From: W1P20-047 sp045118335
GTDB lineage: Bacteria; Actinomycetota; Coriobacteriia; Coriobacteriales; Eggerthellaceae
Direction of reading: 5' to 3'
DNA: 64,000 nt
Assembly: GCA_045118335.1 (NCBI GenBank)
Contig: JBGUXY010000041.1
Coordinates: forward strand, 37,351-101,350
Position 1 is the first letter of the stretch; each line of letters begins with the position of its first letter. Under the pieces are notes generated by a model. That model saw only the letters and a program-made list of their open reading frames with translations. It searched no databases and had not been told where the DNA came from. Of the stretch, positions 18,050-26,457 are shown one piece after another. Made by a program: the position numbers and the translations under genes.

Positions 18050-19114
18050 CTATCGTGGTGTTTTGCCGTCTTGCCCGATGCTGGGCTCTTGTTTCGCGAC
18101 GTTTCGCTGATCATCATCGTACTTTTCAAGGTAGGATACAAGCCAGTCGAAGACATGGTTGAAATCGCAGGCCGTCATGCATTCGTTGAACGCGGCACGG
18201 GCAGTCGAGGCACCGGGCAGGCCCTTGACGTACCAGCTCGCATGCTTTCTCATGCGCACAACCGAACGGGGGTCAATCCCTTCCAGTATCGCGGTATGAC
18301 GCCGTGCGACCTCGATTCGCTGTAACGCGCTGGGTGGGTGAAACCCTTCCTCCAGGTTCGCACCGTCGAATTCCCTGGCGAAAGCACATCGCACGTCCTC
18401 GAAGATCCAGGGGTTTCCCTGGGCGCCTCGTGCAACCATGACCGAATCGCAACCAGTCTGCCTGACCATGGCAACGGCGTCTTCTCCGCACCTGATGTCC
18501 CCATTGCCGATGACGGGTATGGAAACCACACGCTTGACCTTGGATATCACATCCCAATCTGAAGGGCCGCGATACATCTGCGTGGCAAAACGCCCATGCA
18601 CGGTAACGGCGCTAGCCCCCGCCTGCTCGGCGATCTTGGCCAACGTGGGCGCAACATCGGGACCCATGTCGTAGGCACGGCGCATCTTGACAGAGACGGG
18701 AGCAGAAACGGCCGAGGCTATTGCCTCGACGATTTCTCCCGCTAGATCTAAATCGCGCATGAGCGCGGCACCGTCACCCTTGCTCACGATCTTGCGGGCA
18801 GGACATCCCATGTTCACGTCGATCACAGCGAGTGCATCACCCATGCGCTCCTCGATCCAGGCAGCTTGGCTCGCCATGGTCCCAGGCTCGTGCCCAAAGA
18901 GCTGCACTCCCACACGACGTTCCCCCCGTGCCAGGTCGACCAGCTGAATGGTGCGCTCGTTCGCATAAGAGAGCCCTTTTGCGCTCACCATTTCCGTGAA
19001 GGTGAGCTGCGCGCCGTGCTCCAAGCACATCTGGCGAAACGCGACGTCGCTCACACCTGCCAGGGGCGCAAGCAGCACGCTGTGGGATTCGAGGAATGAA
19101 CGGTAATCGAACAC
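18050..19114 (-). CDS. dusB: tRNA-dihydrouridine synthase (DusB type)
   Basis: FMN-dependent enzyme reducing uridine in the tRNA D-loop, 354 aa. Motifs: LAPLAGVSD at the start of the barrel; NMGCPARKIVSKGDGAAL with the catalytic Cys near 104; VTVHGR; and NGDIR with the phosphate-binding GARGAQGNPWIF. The C-terminal 40 residues are a charged tail. It is preceded by a small membrane-protein gene and followed closely by hemW. Confidence 0.94.
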   Translation of the reverse strand: MFDYRSFLESHSVLLAPLAGVSDVAFRQMCLEHGAQLTFTEMVSAKGLSYANERTIQLVDLARGERRVGVQLFGHEPGTMASQAAWIEERMGDALAVIDVNMGCPARKIVSKGDGAALMRDLDLAGEIVEAIASAVSAPVSVKMRRAYDMGPDVAPTLAKIAEQAGASAVTVHGRFATQMYRGPSDWDVISKVKRVVSIPVIGNGDIRCGEDAVAMVRQTGCDSVMVARGAQGNPWIFEDVRCAFAREFDGANLEEGFHPPSALQRIEVARRHTAILEGIDPRSVVRMRKHASWYVKGLPGASTARAAFNECMTACDFNHVFDWLVSYLEKYDDDQRNVAKQEPSIGQDGKTPR

Positions 19115-19120
19115 GACTGC

Positions 19121-19318
19121 CTACATCGTGGCGGCTATTCCGGCAACGCCCGCGACGGACATCAAGACCAACACGACGATGAGCACGACAACCGCCAGGC
19201 AACCGACCCCCACAACTACCTTGCTCCCCGAACCCATGCCGGTGGAGTCCTTGTTGGAGTCCTTGCGTTCGTTGAAGGGGTCTTCGAGCCAATCGTATTC
19301 GCCATCGTGACGCGCCAT
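19121..19318 (-). CDS. Small single-pass membrane protein, function unknown
   Basis: A 65-aa reading frame fills the gap between lepA and dusB, with only 1 and 6 nt to spare. Residues 1-30 are polar and acidic (YDWLEDPFNERKD). Residues 33-62 form one Val/Leu/Ala-rich transmembrane helix. The fit between two coupled genes supports translation. No family is recognised. A tail-anchored arrangement with the acidic part in the cytoplasm is plausible but not shown. Confidence 0.65.
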   Translation of the reverse strand: MARHDGEYDWLEDPFNERKDSNKDSTGMGSGSKVVVGVGCLAVVVLIVVLVLMSVAGVAGIAATM

Positions 19319-19319
19319 G

Positions 19320-21125
19320 TTAATCATCCACCTTCAATATGGCCATGAATGCCTCTTGGGGAACCTCTACGCTCCCGATGCTCTTCATCCGCTTCTTGCC
19401 GGCCTTCTGCTTTTCCAGCAGTTTGCGTTTGCGCGTGATGTCGCCGCCATAGCACTTCGCGAGCACGTCCTTGCGCTTGGCTTTCACGGTTTGACGGGCA
19501 AGCACGCGCCCTCCTATTGCCGCCTGGATGGGCACTTCGAAAAGCTGCTGGGGTATGATGGACTTCAGCTTCTGGCACAAAACGCGCCCGCGCTCGTACG
19601 CCTTGTCGCGGTGCACGATAAACGAGAGGGCATCGATGGGGCTCCCCGATAGCAAGATGTCGAGTTTCACCAGGTTGGAAGGCTTGTAGCCACCGAACTC
19701 GTAATCAAGCGATGCGTATCCCTTAGTCGAGCTCTTGAGCTTGTCGAAGTAGTCCATGATCATCTCGGAAAGCGGCATGTCCCACGTCATCTCGACCGTG
19801 GTCTGAGAGAGGTAGTTCATGTTCACGAACGTGCCGCGCCTCCCAACGGTCAGATCCATCACGGCGCCCACGTAGTCGGGCGGCACGAGAATCTTCACGT
19901 TAAGATAGGGCTCTTCAACCCGATCGATCTTGCCCGGATCGGGCATGTCCTGCGGGGAATGGAGGCTCACCATGGTGCCATCCGACTTGTAAACATGGTA
20001 TTCGACGCTTGGAGCCGTGGCGAGCAAATCGAGGTCGAACTCTCGCTCGAGACGTTCCTTCACCACTTCCATGTGCAGCAACCCCAGAAAGCCCACGCGG
20101 AACCCAAAACCCAACGCATGACTCGTCTCGGGCTCGTAGACCAGCGCGGGGTCGTTGAGCTTCAATTTTTCGAGCGCGTCGCGCAAGTCGGTGTACTGGT
20201 CGGAATCGATGGGATACAGGCCCGTGTAGACCATGGGCTTCACGTCGCGATAACCGGGCAGAGGGGTTTCCACGCCCCCCTTCGCGAGCGTGACGGTATC
20301 GCCGGTCTTCACCATGGAAGGATCTTTCAGGCCCGTGACCAGGTAACCCACTTCACCCACGCCAAGCTGGTTGGTAGATATCTCTGCTGGCCTGCGGATG
20401 CCGACGTCCTCGACCAGGGCATCGCAGCCGGTGGCCATAAGCCGCACGCGATCTCCTTTGCGCAACACGCCATCGACGATGCGCACGAGCGCAACTACGC
20501 CGCGATATGCGTCGAAGTACGAGTCGAAGATGAGCGCGCGAAGCGGGGCATCGGGGTCGCCGGTTGGAGCGGGGATGTTGTAGACAATGGCCTCAAGCAG
20601 GTCGTGCACGCCCTCGCCTGTCTTGCCGCTTGCCAACACCGCATCGTCTGCGGGTATGGCGAGCGCGTCTTCGATTTCGGCTCGCACACGGTCGGGTTCG
20701 GCAGACGGAAGGTCGATCTTGTTAATCAGCGGGACGATCTCTAGGTCGGCGTTCATGGCCAGCATCGCGTTGGCCACGGTTTGCGCCTCGACCCCCTGCG
20801 TGGCGTCGACGACGAGCACCGCGCCCTCGCATGCCGCGAGGCTGCGCGACACCTCGTAGGTGAAGTCTACGTGCCCCGGTGTATCGATGAGGTTGAAATA
20901 GTAGGTTTCGCCATCATCGGACACGTAGTCGACACGCACAGCTTGGCTCTTGATGGTAATGCCACGCTCTCGCTCGATGTCCATGGAATCAAGCACTTGC
21001 TCCTGCATGTCGCGTTGCGCGATGGTGCCCGTCATCTCGAGCACGCGATCGGACAACGTCGACTTGCCATGGTCGATGTGCGCGATGATGCTGAAGTTTC
21101 GTATGTATTCCGGATTGACGCTCAT
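19320..21125 (-). CDS. lepA: Elongation factor 4 (LepA)
   Basis: Translational GTPase that back-translocates or remodels stalled ribosomes. It is 601 aa. G1 is AHIDHGKST near residues 15-23, G3 DTPGHVDF near 82-89, and G4 NKID. The LepA-specific C-terminal domain holds KMKSIGSVEVPQEAF-like sequence (here RMKSIGSVEVPQEAF). The start at MSVNPEYIRNFSIIAH follows family length; the ribosome-binding site is weak. It is the first gene of the long minus-strand operon. Confidence 0.97.
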   Translation of the reverse strand: MSVNPEYIRNFSIIAHIDHGKSTLSDRVLEMTGTIAQRDMQEQVLDSMDIERERGITIKSQAVRVDYVSDDGETYYFNLIDTPGHVDFTYEVSRSLAACEGAVLVVDATQGVEAQTVANAMLAMNADLEIVPLINKIDLPSAEPDRVRAEIEDALAIPADDAVLASGKTGEGVHDLLEAIVYNIPAPTGDPDAPLRALIFDSYFDAYRGVVALVRIVDGVLRKGDRVRLMATGCDALVEDVGIRRPAEISTNQLGVGEVGYLVTGLKDPSMVKTGDTVTLAKGGVETPLPGYRDVKPMVYTGLYPIDSDQYTDLRDALEKLKLNDPALVYEPETSHALGFGFRVGFLGLLHMEVVKERLEREFDLDLLATAPSVEYHVYKSDGTMVSLHSPQDMPDPGKIDRVEEPYLNVKILVPPDYVGAVMDLTVGRRGTFVNMNYLSQTTVEMTWDMPLSEMIMDYFDKLKSSTKGYASLDYEFGGYKPSNLVKLDILLSGSPIDALSFIVHRDKAYERGRVLCQKLKSIIPQQLFEVPIQAAIGGRVLARQTVKAKRKDVLAKCYGGDITRKRKLLEKQKAGKKRMKSIGSVEVPQEAFMAILKVDD

Positions 21126-21280
21126 TCGCGTTACTTTAGCGCAATCGACAACCGTTGCGAAGCCAAATAACCCATGACCATAATATTTGCCGACCGACGG
21201 CAGTCGTCGCGTCCAGGGCACCATCTTGAGCGTCTACAGCATCGAAGTGTGTTGCGTTGATGGTAACAGTCATGTTTTCT

Positions 21281-21309
21281 TTGCATAGAAGGCGCATGAA
21301 AGCTATCCT
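21281..21309 (+). promoter_or_regulatory. Candidate promoter of rpsT
   Basis: TTGCAT, 17 nt, TATCCT on the plus strand, about 170 nt before the rpsT start. It predicts a leader RNA of roughly 160 nt that includes the hairpin at 21393-21418. Confidence 0.4.
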
Positions 21310-21392
21310 GTTCACTTGCACAAGGAGTTCGCGCAAGGAACGAGGCTTGTTGTCGATATTCCTGGCAACACGATGCGGCGGCAGCCGTGCTT

Positions 21393-21418
21393 CCATGGGG
21401 AAACAGTCCCCTCCATGG
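21393..21418 (+). promoter_or_regulatory. Hairpin in the rpsT 5' leader
   Basis: CCATGGGGA and TCCCCTCCATGG pair around a 5-nt loop with a single bulge, 60 nt before the rpsT start codon. It is not followed by U's, so it is not a terminator. Ribosomal protein genes often carry autoregulatory leaders, and this is a candidate for one. Confidence 0.45.
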
Positions 21419-21477
21419 CGGCAACGGGGGTCGACGCCGTCTGAAACAACTTGTACATAACAATGGAGGATCAAACC

Positions 21478-21963
21478 GTGGCGAACATCAAGAGCCAGAA
21501 GAAACGCAACATCACCAACGAAAAGGCACGTCTTCGCAACCGCGCCATCCGCAAGGAACTGAAGACGGCTACCCGCGCCGTCCACGAAGCGGTCGAGGCT
21601 GAAGACGGTGCTTTGGCACTCGCGAAAGCGCACTATGCTTGCAAGCTCATGGACCGCGCCGTTACCAAGGGCGTCATCCACAAGAACCAGGCCGCCAACC
21701 GCAAGAGCGGCATCATGAAGCTCGCCAACACGGTGGCCACCGACGAGGATCGCGCCAACTTCAAGGCCCCCGCCCGCAAGGCCCCCAATGCCCCCGGCAC
21801 CAGCAAGAAGGCCGAGGCCAAGGCCGCCCGCAATGCTGCCATGAAGGAAGCTTCCGAAGCCAAGGCCGCCCGCCGTGCCGAAACGCAGAAGGCCGAAAAG
21901 GCAGCTGCAGAGCGCAAGGCCGCCGAAGCCGCAGCAGAAGCCGCCGAAGAGGAAGCAGAATAG
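21478..21963 (+). CDS. rpsT: 30S ribosomal protein S20 with long Ala/Lys-rich C-terminal extension
   Basis: Primary 16S-binding protein. The N-terminal 85 residues are S20 (VANIKSQKKRN start, KARLRNRAIRKELK, and GVIHKNQAANRKSGIMK). The GTG start at 21478 is preceded by GGAGGATC. The protein is 161 aa against about 88 for ordinary S20. The extra 75 residues begin with a Pro/Ala linker (KAPARKAPNAPGTS) and continue as an uninterrupted Ala/Lys/Glu helix ending in an acidic EEAE. No frame disruption is seen, so the extension is genuine in this sequence. Confidence 0.95.
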   Translation: MANIKSQKKRNITNEKARLRNRAIRKELKTATRAVHEAVEAEDGALALAKAHYACKLMDRAVTKGVIHKNQAANRKSGIMKLANTVATDEDRANFKAPARKAPNAPGTSKKAEAKAARNAAMKEASEAKAARRAETQKAEKAAAERKAAEAAAEAAEEEAE

Positions 21964-22015
21964 CTCCCCCAAACTGCTTGAGACGGGATTCTTCGAATCC
22001 ATCCGCATATCAAGA

Positions 22016-22043
22016 CGAAAAAGAGCCTTCGGGCTCTTTTTCG
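22016..22043. terminator. Bidirectional rho-independent terminator, rpsT / holA
   Basis: CGAAAAAGAGCC-TTCG-GGCTCTTTTTCG: a perfect stem with a UUCG loop, U-rich on both strands, between the converging rpsT and holA genes. Confidence 0.88.
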
Positions 22044-22049
22044 TTGCGG

Positions 22050-23021
22050 TTACCTTCGAGCGATGACGCCTAGATACCAATCGGTGAACGTGGCGGCGGA
22101 ATCGGAGCCGCTCTTCATGGCTTGCTCGGCATCGCGCGCAGTCACCAAGGCACGCCGCAACTCATCGGGCGTGAAACCGCGTGCCCATAAGCCATGGTTC
22201 TTCACACGCCAGGCGGGCATCTTCAGATGATCTGCGAGCTGCGCGATCTGTCCGCGGTTCATCAGGCACTGAGCGGCCATGAGTTCCCGAATGCGCGTGA
22301 CGCACATGCCCATGAGCGCGTATTCTGACGTCGATTCCATGCGCTGACGCAAGGCGGCGCACTTCCGGGCGTTTCGAGAGCTGAACGCGTTGACGAATTC
22401 CCAGGGCTTTGCCTCCGCGGTGCGGCTGACTAAGCTGTTGACCTCGTTGTCGTTCACAGGGTCGGTGCCCTTGTGCGCCAGTGCGAGCTTTCGCAGCTCG
22501 GCGTCTATGGCAACCGTGTTCTCGCCCACGAGGTCGACTAGAGCGTTAGCTGCAGATGGCGTGATGGTGATGCCGTATGTTGGGGCCATTTCCCGTACGC
22601 GGACGGGAAGGTCCTTGCGGTTCACGGGAGCGCAATCGATGACGGCGCTCTTCCCCAGCTTCGCAACCGCCTTGTACAGGCGGGTGTTCTTGGTTATTGT
22701 GGTCGCCACCAGGGCAAGAACCGTGTTCTCGTTCGGATGACCGAGGTATTGAACAAGCGCTTCCAAATCGGATTTCTTCAGACGGTCTGCTGCATCCACC
22801 TGCACCAAGCGCACGTCGCTGGCAAACGGCAGCGTGTTGCAGGCCGCGGTGATTTCTTCGGCCGTGGCGTTTTCGCCGTTGAAGCGGTCGAAGTTGAATT
22901 CCAGGTCGCCCATCATAGCCACGCGGGCATGAAGCCGCCTGATAACGGTCTCTTTCTTCAGCTCATCTGCGCCAGTAACCAGGTACGCGGCAAGCAAGGG
23001 TTTCGGTTCTTTTCCAGCCAT
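22050..23021 (-). CDS. holA: DNA polymerase III subunit delta
   Basis: Clamp-loader subunit that opens the beta clamp, 323 aa. The N-terminal YLVTGADELKKETVIRRL, then FNFDRFNGENATAEEI and TLPFASDVRLVQVDAADRLKKSDLE, match the delta ATPase-like domain, which lacks a functional Walker A. The C-terminus forms the helical collar domain. Location next to rpsT and comEC is the usual arrangement; here an unusual 1.1-kb gap separates it from comEC. Confidence 0.92.
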   Translation of the reverse strand: MAGKEPKPLLAAYLVTGADELKKETVIRRLHARVAMMGDLEFNFDRFNGENATAEEITAACNTLPFASDVRLVQVDAADRLKKSDLEALVQYLGHPNENTVLALVATTITKNTRLYKAVAKLGKSAVIDCAPVNRKDLPVRVREMAPTYGITITPSAANALVDLVGENTVAIDAELRKLALAHKGTDPVNDNEVNSLVSRTAEAKPWEFVNAFSSRNARKCAALRQRMESTSEYALMGMCVTRIRELMAAQCLMNRGQIAQLADHLKMPAWRVKNHGLWARGFTPDELRRALVTARDAEQAMKSGSDSAATFTDWYLGVIARR

Positions 23022-23257
23022 GGACCCATTCTATCCCACACCCCATGCCTATCCCCAAATTGCATACAACATCCCACCTGCACGCCACGTTAACCAACGT
23101 CTTGCATCCGCTAGGTTATGGCTGGGTTTTCAGGCATATCACCAGCCGCTGGGAATACCCATCCCACTTGGTTTCGGAGCTGGCATGAAAAACCCCGAAG
23201 GCAAGCCTACCGGCCTTTCGAAACCTCATCCAAACTGTATTTCAGCCCTCATATACG

Positions 23258-23403
23258 CAGCACCTGCCATCATTTTCAGCCTACTATCGCTGCTCTTCCT
23301 TTTCGGAAGAGTTACCACGCTCCTGCCAACCAGCACCTGCCATCATGTTTTGCCTACTTTCGCACTTCTGTCTTTTCGGAAGCCACCATGCTCCTTCGAC
23401 CAG
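23258..23403. repeat. Two-copy 73-bp tandem repeat
   Basis: Copies start at 23258 and 23331 with CAGCACCTGCCATCAT, and share TTTTCGGAAG and ACCA(C/T)GCTCCT later in the unit. A third partial copy seems to begin at 23401 (CAGCGCCCATGATG). The copies are clearly diverged, so the duplication is not recent. Confidence 0.65.
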
Positions 23404-23535
23404 CGCCCATGATGTACTTGATGTTCGAACTCCTTCGTTGTACATGATCTTGCCGGAGATTCATAAGCTGAAGTCCCTATTTGCTGGTCGCAGGAGCCTG
23501 CACAAGCGAAATCGATGTTTCTAGCATGAAAAGCC

Positions 23536-23602
23536 GATTTGTGGGTCAAGAATTCCAGATTTGTGGGTCAAGGAAACCCGAATTGTGGGTAAATCGCTTA
23601 CC
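23536..23602. repeat. Three iterons with 22-bp period plus palindrome
   Basis: GATTTGTGGGTCAA at 23536, the same at 23558, and GAATTGTGGGTAAA at 23580. The period is exactly 22 bp, two helical turns. The last copy runs into GGGTAA-ATCGC-TTACCC (23587-23602), an inverted repeat. Such spacing is what cooperative protein binding would need, but no binder is known. Confidence 0.6.
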
Positions 23603-23952
23603 CGTGTGCTATAGCTCCCTTCCCAATTATTCGAAGCGTACTCACGAAGAAAGGTTCCAGCAAGATGATGCAGGTTATATCGCAGCAAGGGACTGCCCCT
23701 TCCTTGATCACTCCTTGAATATGCAAGATTCCACCACGCATAAACGAGAATCCCATAAAGCCGTAAGGCCAAGCTGCAAGCTGGCAAGAACCCTACACCA
23801 CCAGCGATCCGAAAACTCTCGCGCATCTCTTTCGAGCAGAATGCATGCAATGGGTTGGCTCGTTCCTTTACCAAAAGTTTGGTCAAAACCGTCATAGAAC
23901 TAGATATCAATAATGGGTGCATATTATGTCACCATTCCGATTGTCGCAAGAA

Positions 23953-24084
23953 TGGACATCCCCTGCCGTGGCTCCGTTAAGACTCGGCGGCAATTCACCG
24001 GGGCATCCCCACAATGAGAGAGTTCGCCCAGGGGACGAAGGCGGCACCGCCGTCCAGGTCGGCGCGACGTGCTTGCATGGCTAG
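23953..24084 (-). pseudogene. Degenerate duplicate of the comEC 3' end
   Basis: On the minus strand, 24073 to 23995 reads MQARRADLDGGAAFV..., ending in TGA. The comEC C-terminus reads VQTYRSDLDGDVTCIL..., ending in TGA at 24127. Shared blocks (CGTCCAG, AGTTCG, ATTCA, CCCTGCCGTGG) are all offset by exactly 132 bp. This is therefore a tandem duplication of the last ~26 codons plus about 35 bp of downstream DNA, now diverged and without an upstream coding part. Confidence 0.75.
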
Positions 24085-24126
24085 GGCCCGGCCCCTGCCG
24101 TGGCCCCTGCAAGAACCGACGGCGAT

Positions 24127-26454
24127 TCATCGCGATGCTCTAACGGTAAGGGAGTTCGGCGTTAGGATGCAGGTAACATCGCCGTCCAGATCGCTGCGAT
24201 ATGTTTGCACTCCGTAACGATTTAGCAAGATGAGCGTTTCTGGAGAGGGATGACCATAGCGGTTTCCCTCACCGACGCCTATAAGGGCCACCCGAGGTGA
24301 TATGGCCGTCAGCAGATCGTCGTTTAGACTCCCCGCCGAACCGTGATGCGCTACCTTGAGCACATCTGCATGCTGAATACGCCCCTCGTCCAGCAATCGA
24401 TCCAGCGCCTCGGCCTCCGCATCGCCGCTCGTGATCGCCGACCAATCTGCGATATCATCACCGTCGCAATCTATGGTCACCGTCATGACCAGGCTGTCGG
24501 AGTTTCCACCCTCGTCGCTGAACGCCTCGGGAGCGATCACGGTCATGTGAAAACCGGCGAATTCCACCTCATCTCCAACGTTGAGGGGTGTCATGTCCAT
24601 TCCGTTCGTGTCCGAGCGTAGCTTTTCGCAGTTTTGGCATTCGCATTCCATCAAGTCGGCAGCGACGCACACGGTCCCGATGGGTACGATGTCCGATATT
24701 GCCTGAAGGGATCCGCAGTGATCGTCGTCGGGATGCGAGATGATCACGGCATCGAGCGAGCGTATGTCGTGGCGAGCCAAAGCTGCCAGAACCTGACTGT
24801 CGTTTGTGCCCGTGTCGACCAATACGACACGATTGCCCTTCCGATACGCAACCGCATCACCTTGACCCACGTCGAGCATGATGATTTCGGCCCCGTGGGC
24901 ACGTGGCAAGATTGCATATGCCGCAACGACCGCAATCAGACCAGCTGCCAGGGCCTTCCCCGATAGCTGAATCATCCCGGCCCGCACGAAGCGCAAATAG
25001 GCCAACAATGCAGCGATCGTGACCACAACTGCGACGCCAAGGTCTATGTCTGCGGGAACGCATGCGAATGGGATGCATGCTATCACGCCAACAACATCAC
25101 AGAACACCTGGGCAATCATGGCGACTGGCAGCATCAGCACCACTCCCACAGACGGAACAATCGCCCCCAATGCTGCACAAGCCATGCCCGCGCAAACGAG
25201 GACGGTGAATACCGGCACAGCCAAGAGGTTTGAAAGGGGCGATATGAGAGGCACTTGCGCGAACACCGCTGCCGATACGCCAAGCGTTAAGGCATTCGCG
25301 GCGATGGTTGCTGCGAGGGTTTTCGAGACGAACCGGCAACGACCGCCCAGAAACCCATCGATCCACTCGTCGATCGGATGCGAGAAGAGCACGATGCCCA
25401 ACGATGCCAGACACGAAAGGGCAAGCGACACCGACACGGCCATGAACGGGTCGAGGCCGACCATGGCCATGACGCAAAGCCCCAGCGCTGTTAGCGAAGA
25501 AGACCGACGCCTTGCAAAATGGGAGCTCAATGCACACAGGCTCATAATGGCAGCCCTCATCGCCGAAACCGGCATTCCCGTGAAAGCAACATACGCGATA
25601 ACGAATGCACCCTGTAACAATATGCAGACTGCCTTGGGAAAGCGCATGGCTCGCAGCATCGCGACGAAGAAACCCGATATGATGACAAGGTGGGCGCCGG
25701 ATACCGCAACCATGTGGGCGAGGCCTGCAACCTTCACGTCCCGGTAAAAATCGCTGGCGAACAGCTCGCGCCTGCTCCCGAACAGGATGGCCTCAAGCAG
25801 CGCGATTCCCTTGTCGTTGCCCTTCCGAAAGCCGGGGGGCAGGTTATCGAGCGTGCGTATACCCCGGTCGCGCAATCGAAACACTGCGCCTATGGGACCT
25901 GTCGGATCCAACAGCTCGACGTCGTCAAGGGTAACGCTTCCCACGCAACTCTTTCTCCAGTAGTACTGAGCCGATGTTTCGCCAGGAGCACTGATGGCGG
26001 CATGAGCCTGTATCCGCTGCCAGCAGTTGGCATCGATACCTTCAGGAAGATTCACGCGAACGCGGACGCGCTGCCCATCTAAGAGTCTTGCAATCGCAAT
26101 GCACGATGCGCCGTAATCGCCATCCTTGGAGTCTTCCACGACCTGCAATACCATCTCTGTTGCCCCCAGGTCTTGCACGGCCATCATGTGCACCTGCAGG
26201 TTGGCGGTAGCTGACGCAGCCAGCAAGACACCGGTGCAGCATCCCAGAATGCCGATGCATGCAATCCGATGCCTGCTTTCGCGCATGAGAGCCACGACTA
26301 ACACGCCAGCCAGCACCGAGGTGATGCACGCAGCTGCGCAGGCATGCATGCTCCATTCCCTCGAACTTCCCAGAACAGACGCTGCGGTTAACCAAGTTCC
26401 CGCACCGAACGCGAGCATCGGCACCCATGCAGGGGACGACCATCGAGAATCCAC
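24127..26454 (-). CDS. comEC: ComEC/Rec2-type DNA uptake channel
   Basis: Inner-membrane channel for single-stranded DNA in natural transformation, 775 aa. Several N-terminal hydrophobic helices precede a DUF4131-type region. The competence domain (ALLEAILFGSRRELFASDFYRDVKVAGLAHMVAVSGAHL region, near 220-260) is followed by a multi-helix membrane part. The C-terminal metallo-beta-lactamase-like domain has ISHPDDDHCGSL near 570-582, DVLKVAHHGS, and a conserved end. The last codons are duplicated just downstream. It follows comEA by 3 nt. The GTG/ATG start at 26454 gives full family length. Confidence 0.94.
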   Translation of the reverse strand: MDSRWSSPAWVPMLAFGAGTWLTAASVLGSSREWSMHACAAACITSVLAGVLVVALMRESRHRIACIGILGCCTGVLLAASATANLQVHMMAVQDLGATEMVLQVVEDSKDGDYGASCIAIARLLDGQRVRVRVNLPEGIDANCWQRIQAHAAISAPGETSAQYYWRKSCVGSVTLDDVELLDPTGPIGAVFRLRDRGIRTLDNLPPGFRKGNDKGIALLEAILFGSRRELFASDFYRDVKVAGLAHMVAVSGAHLVIISGFFVAMLRAMRFPKAVCILLQGAFVIAYVAFTGMPVSAMRAAIMSLCALSSHFARRRSSSLTALGLCVMAMVGLDPFMAVSVSLALSCLASLGIVLFSHPIDEWIDGFLGGRCRFVSKTLAATIAANALTLGVSAAVFAQVPLISPLSNLLAVPVFTVLVCAGMACAALGAIVPSVGVVLMLPVAMIAQVFCDVVGVIACIPFACVPADIDLGVAVVVTIAALLAYLRFVRAGMIQLSGKALAAGLIAVVAAYAILPRAHGAEIIMLDVGQGDAVAYRKGNRVVLVDTGTNDSQVLAALARHDIRSLDAVIISHPDDDHCGSLQAISDIVPIGTVCVAADLMECECQNCEKLRSDTNGMDMTPLNVGDEVEFAGFHMTVIAPEAFSDEGGNSDSLVMTVTIDCDGDDIADWSAITSGDAEAEALDRLLDEGRIQHADVLKVAHHGSAGSLNDDLLTAISPRVALIGVGEGNRYGHPSPETLILLNRYGVQTYRSDLDGDVTCILTPNSLTVRASR

Positions 26455-26457
26455 GTT

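Larger units (their letters stand above)
23022..24126. other. 1.1-kb gene-free, repeat-rich region between holA and comEC
   Basis: No open frame here is convincing: candidates lack good starts, codon bias and recognisable motifs. The base composition is lower in GC than the neighbours. It holds a 73-bp tandem repeat, three iterons at 22-bp spacing with an adjoining palindrome, and a degenerate copy of the comEC 3' end. It may be the decayed remains of an inserted element. Confidence 0.6.

Noticed and set aside
23020..23412. 130-aa plus-strand frame after holA
   Set aside because: It starts inside holA antisense, is Pro/Ser/Leu-rich without pattern, and spans the 73-bp tandem repeat.
23521..23922. 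133-aa minus-strand frame in the holA-comEC gap
   Set aside because: It covers the iteron repeats, has no ribosome-binding site and no recognisable domain.
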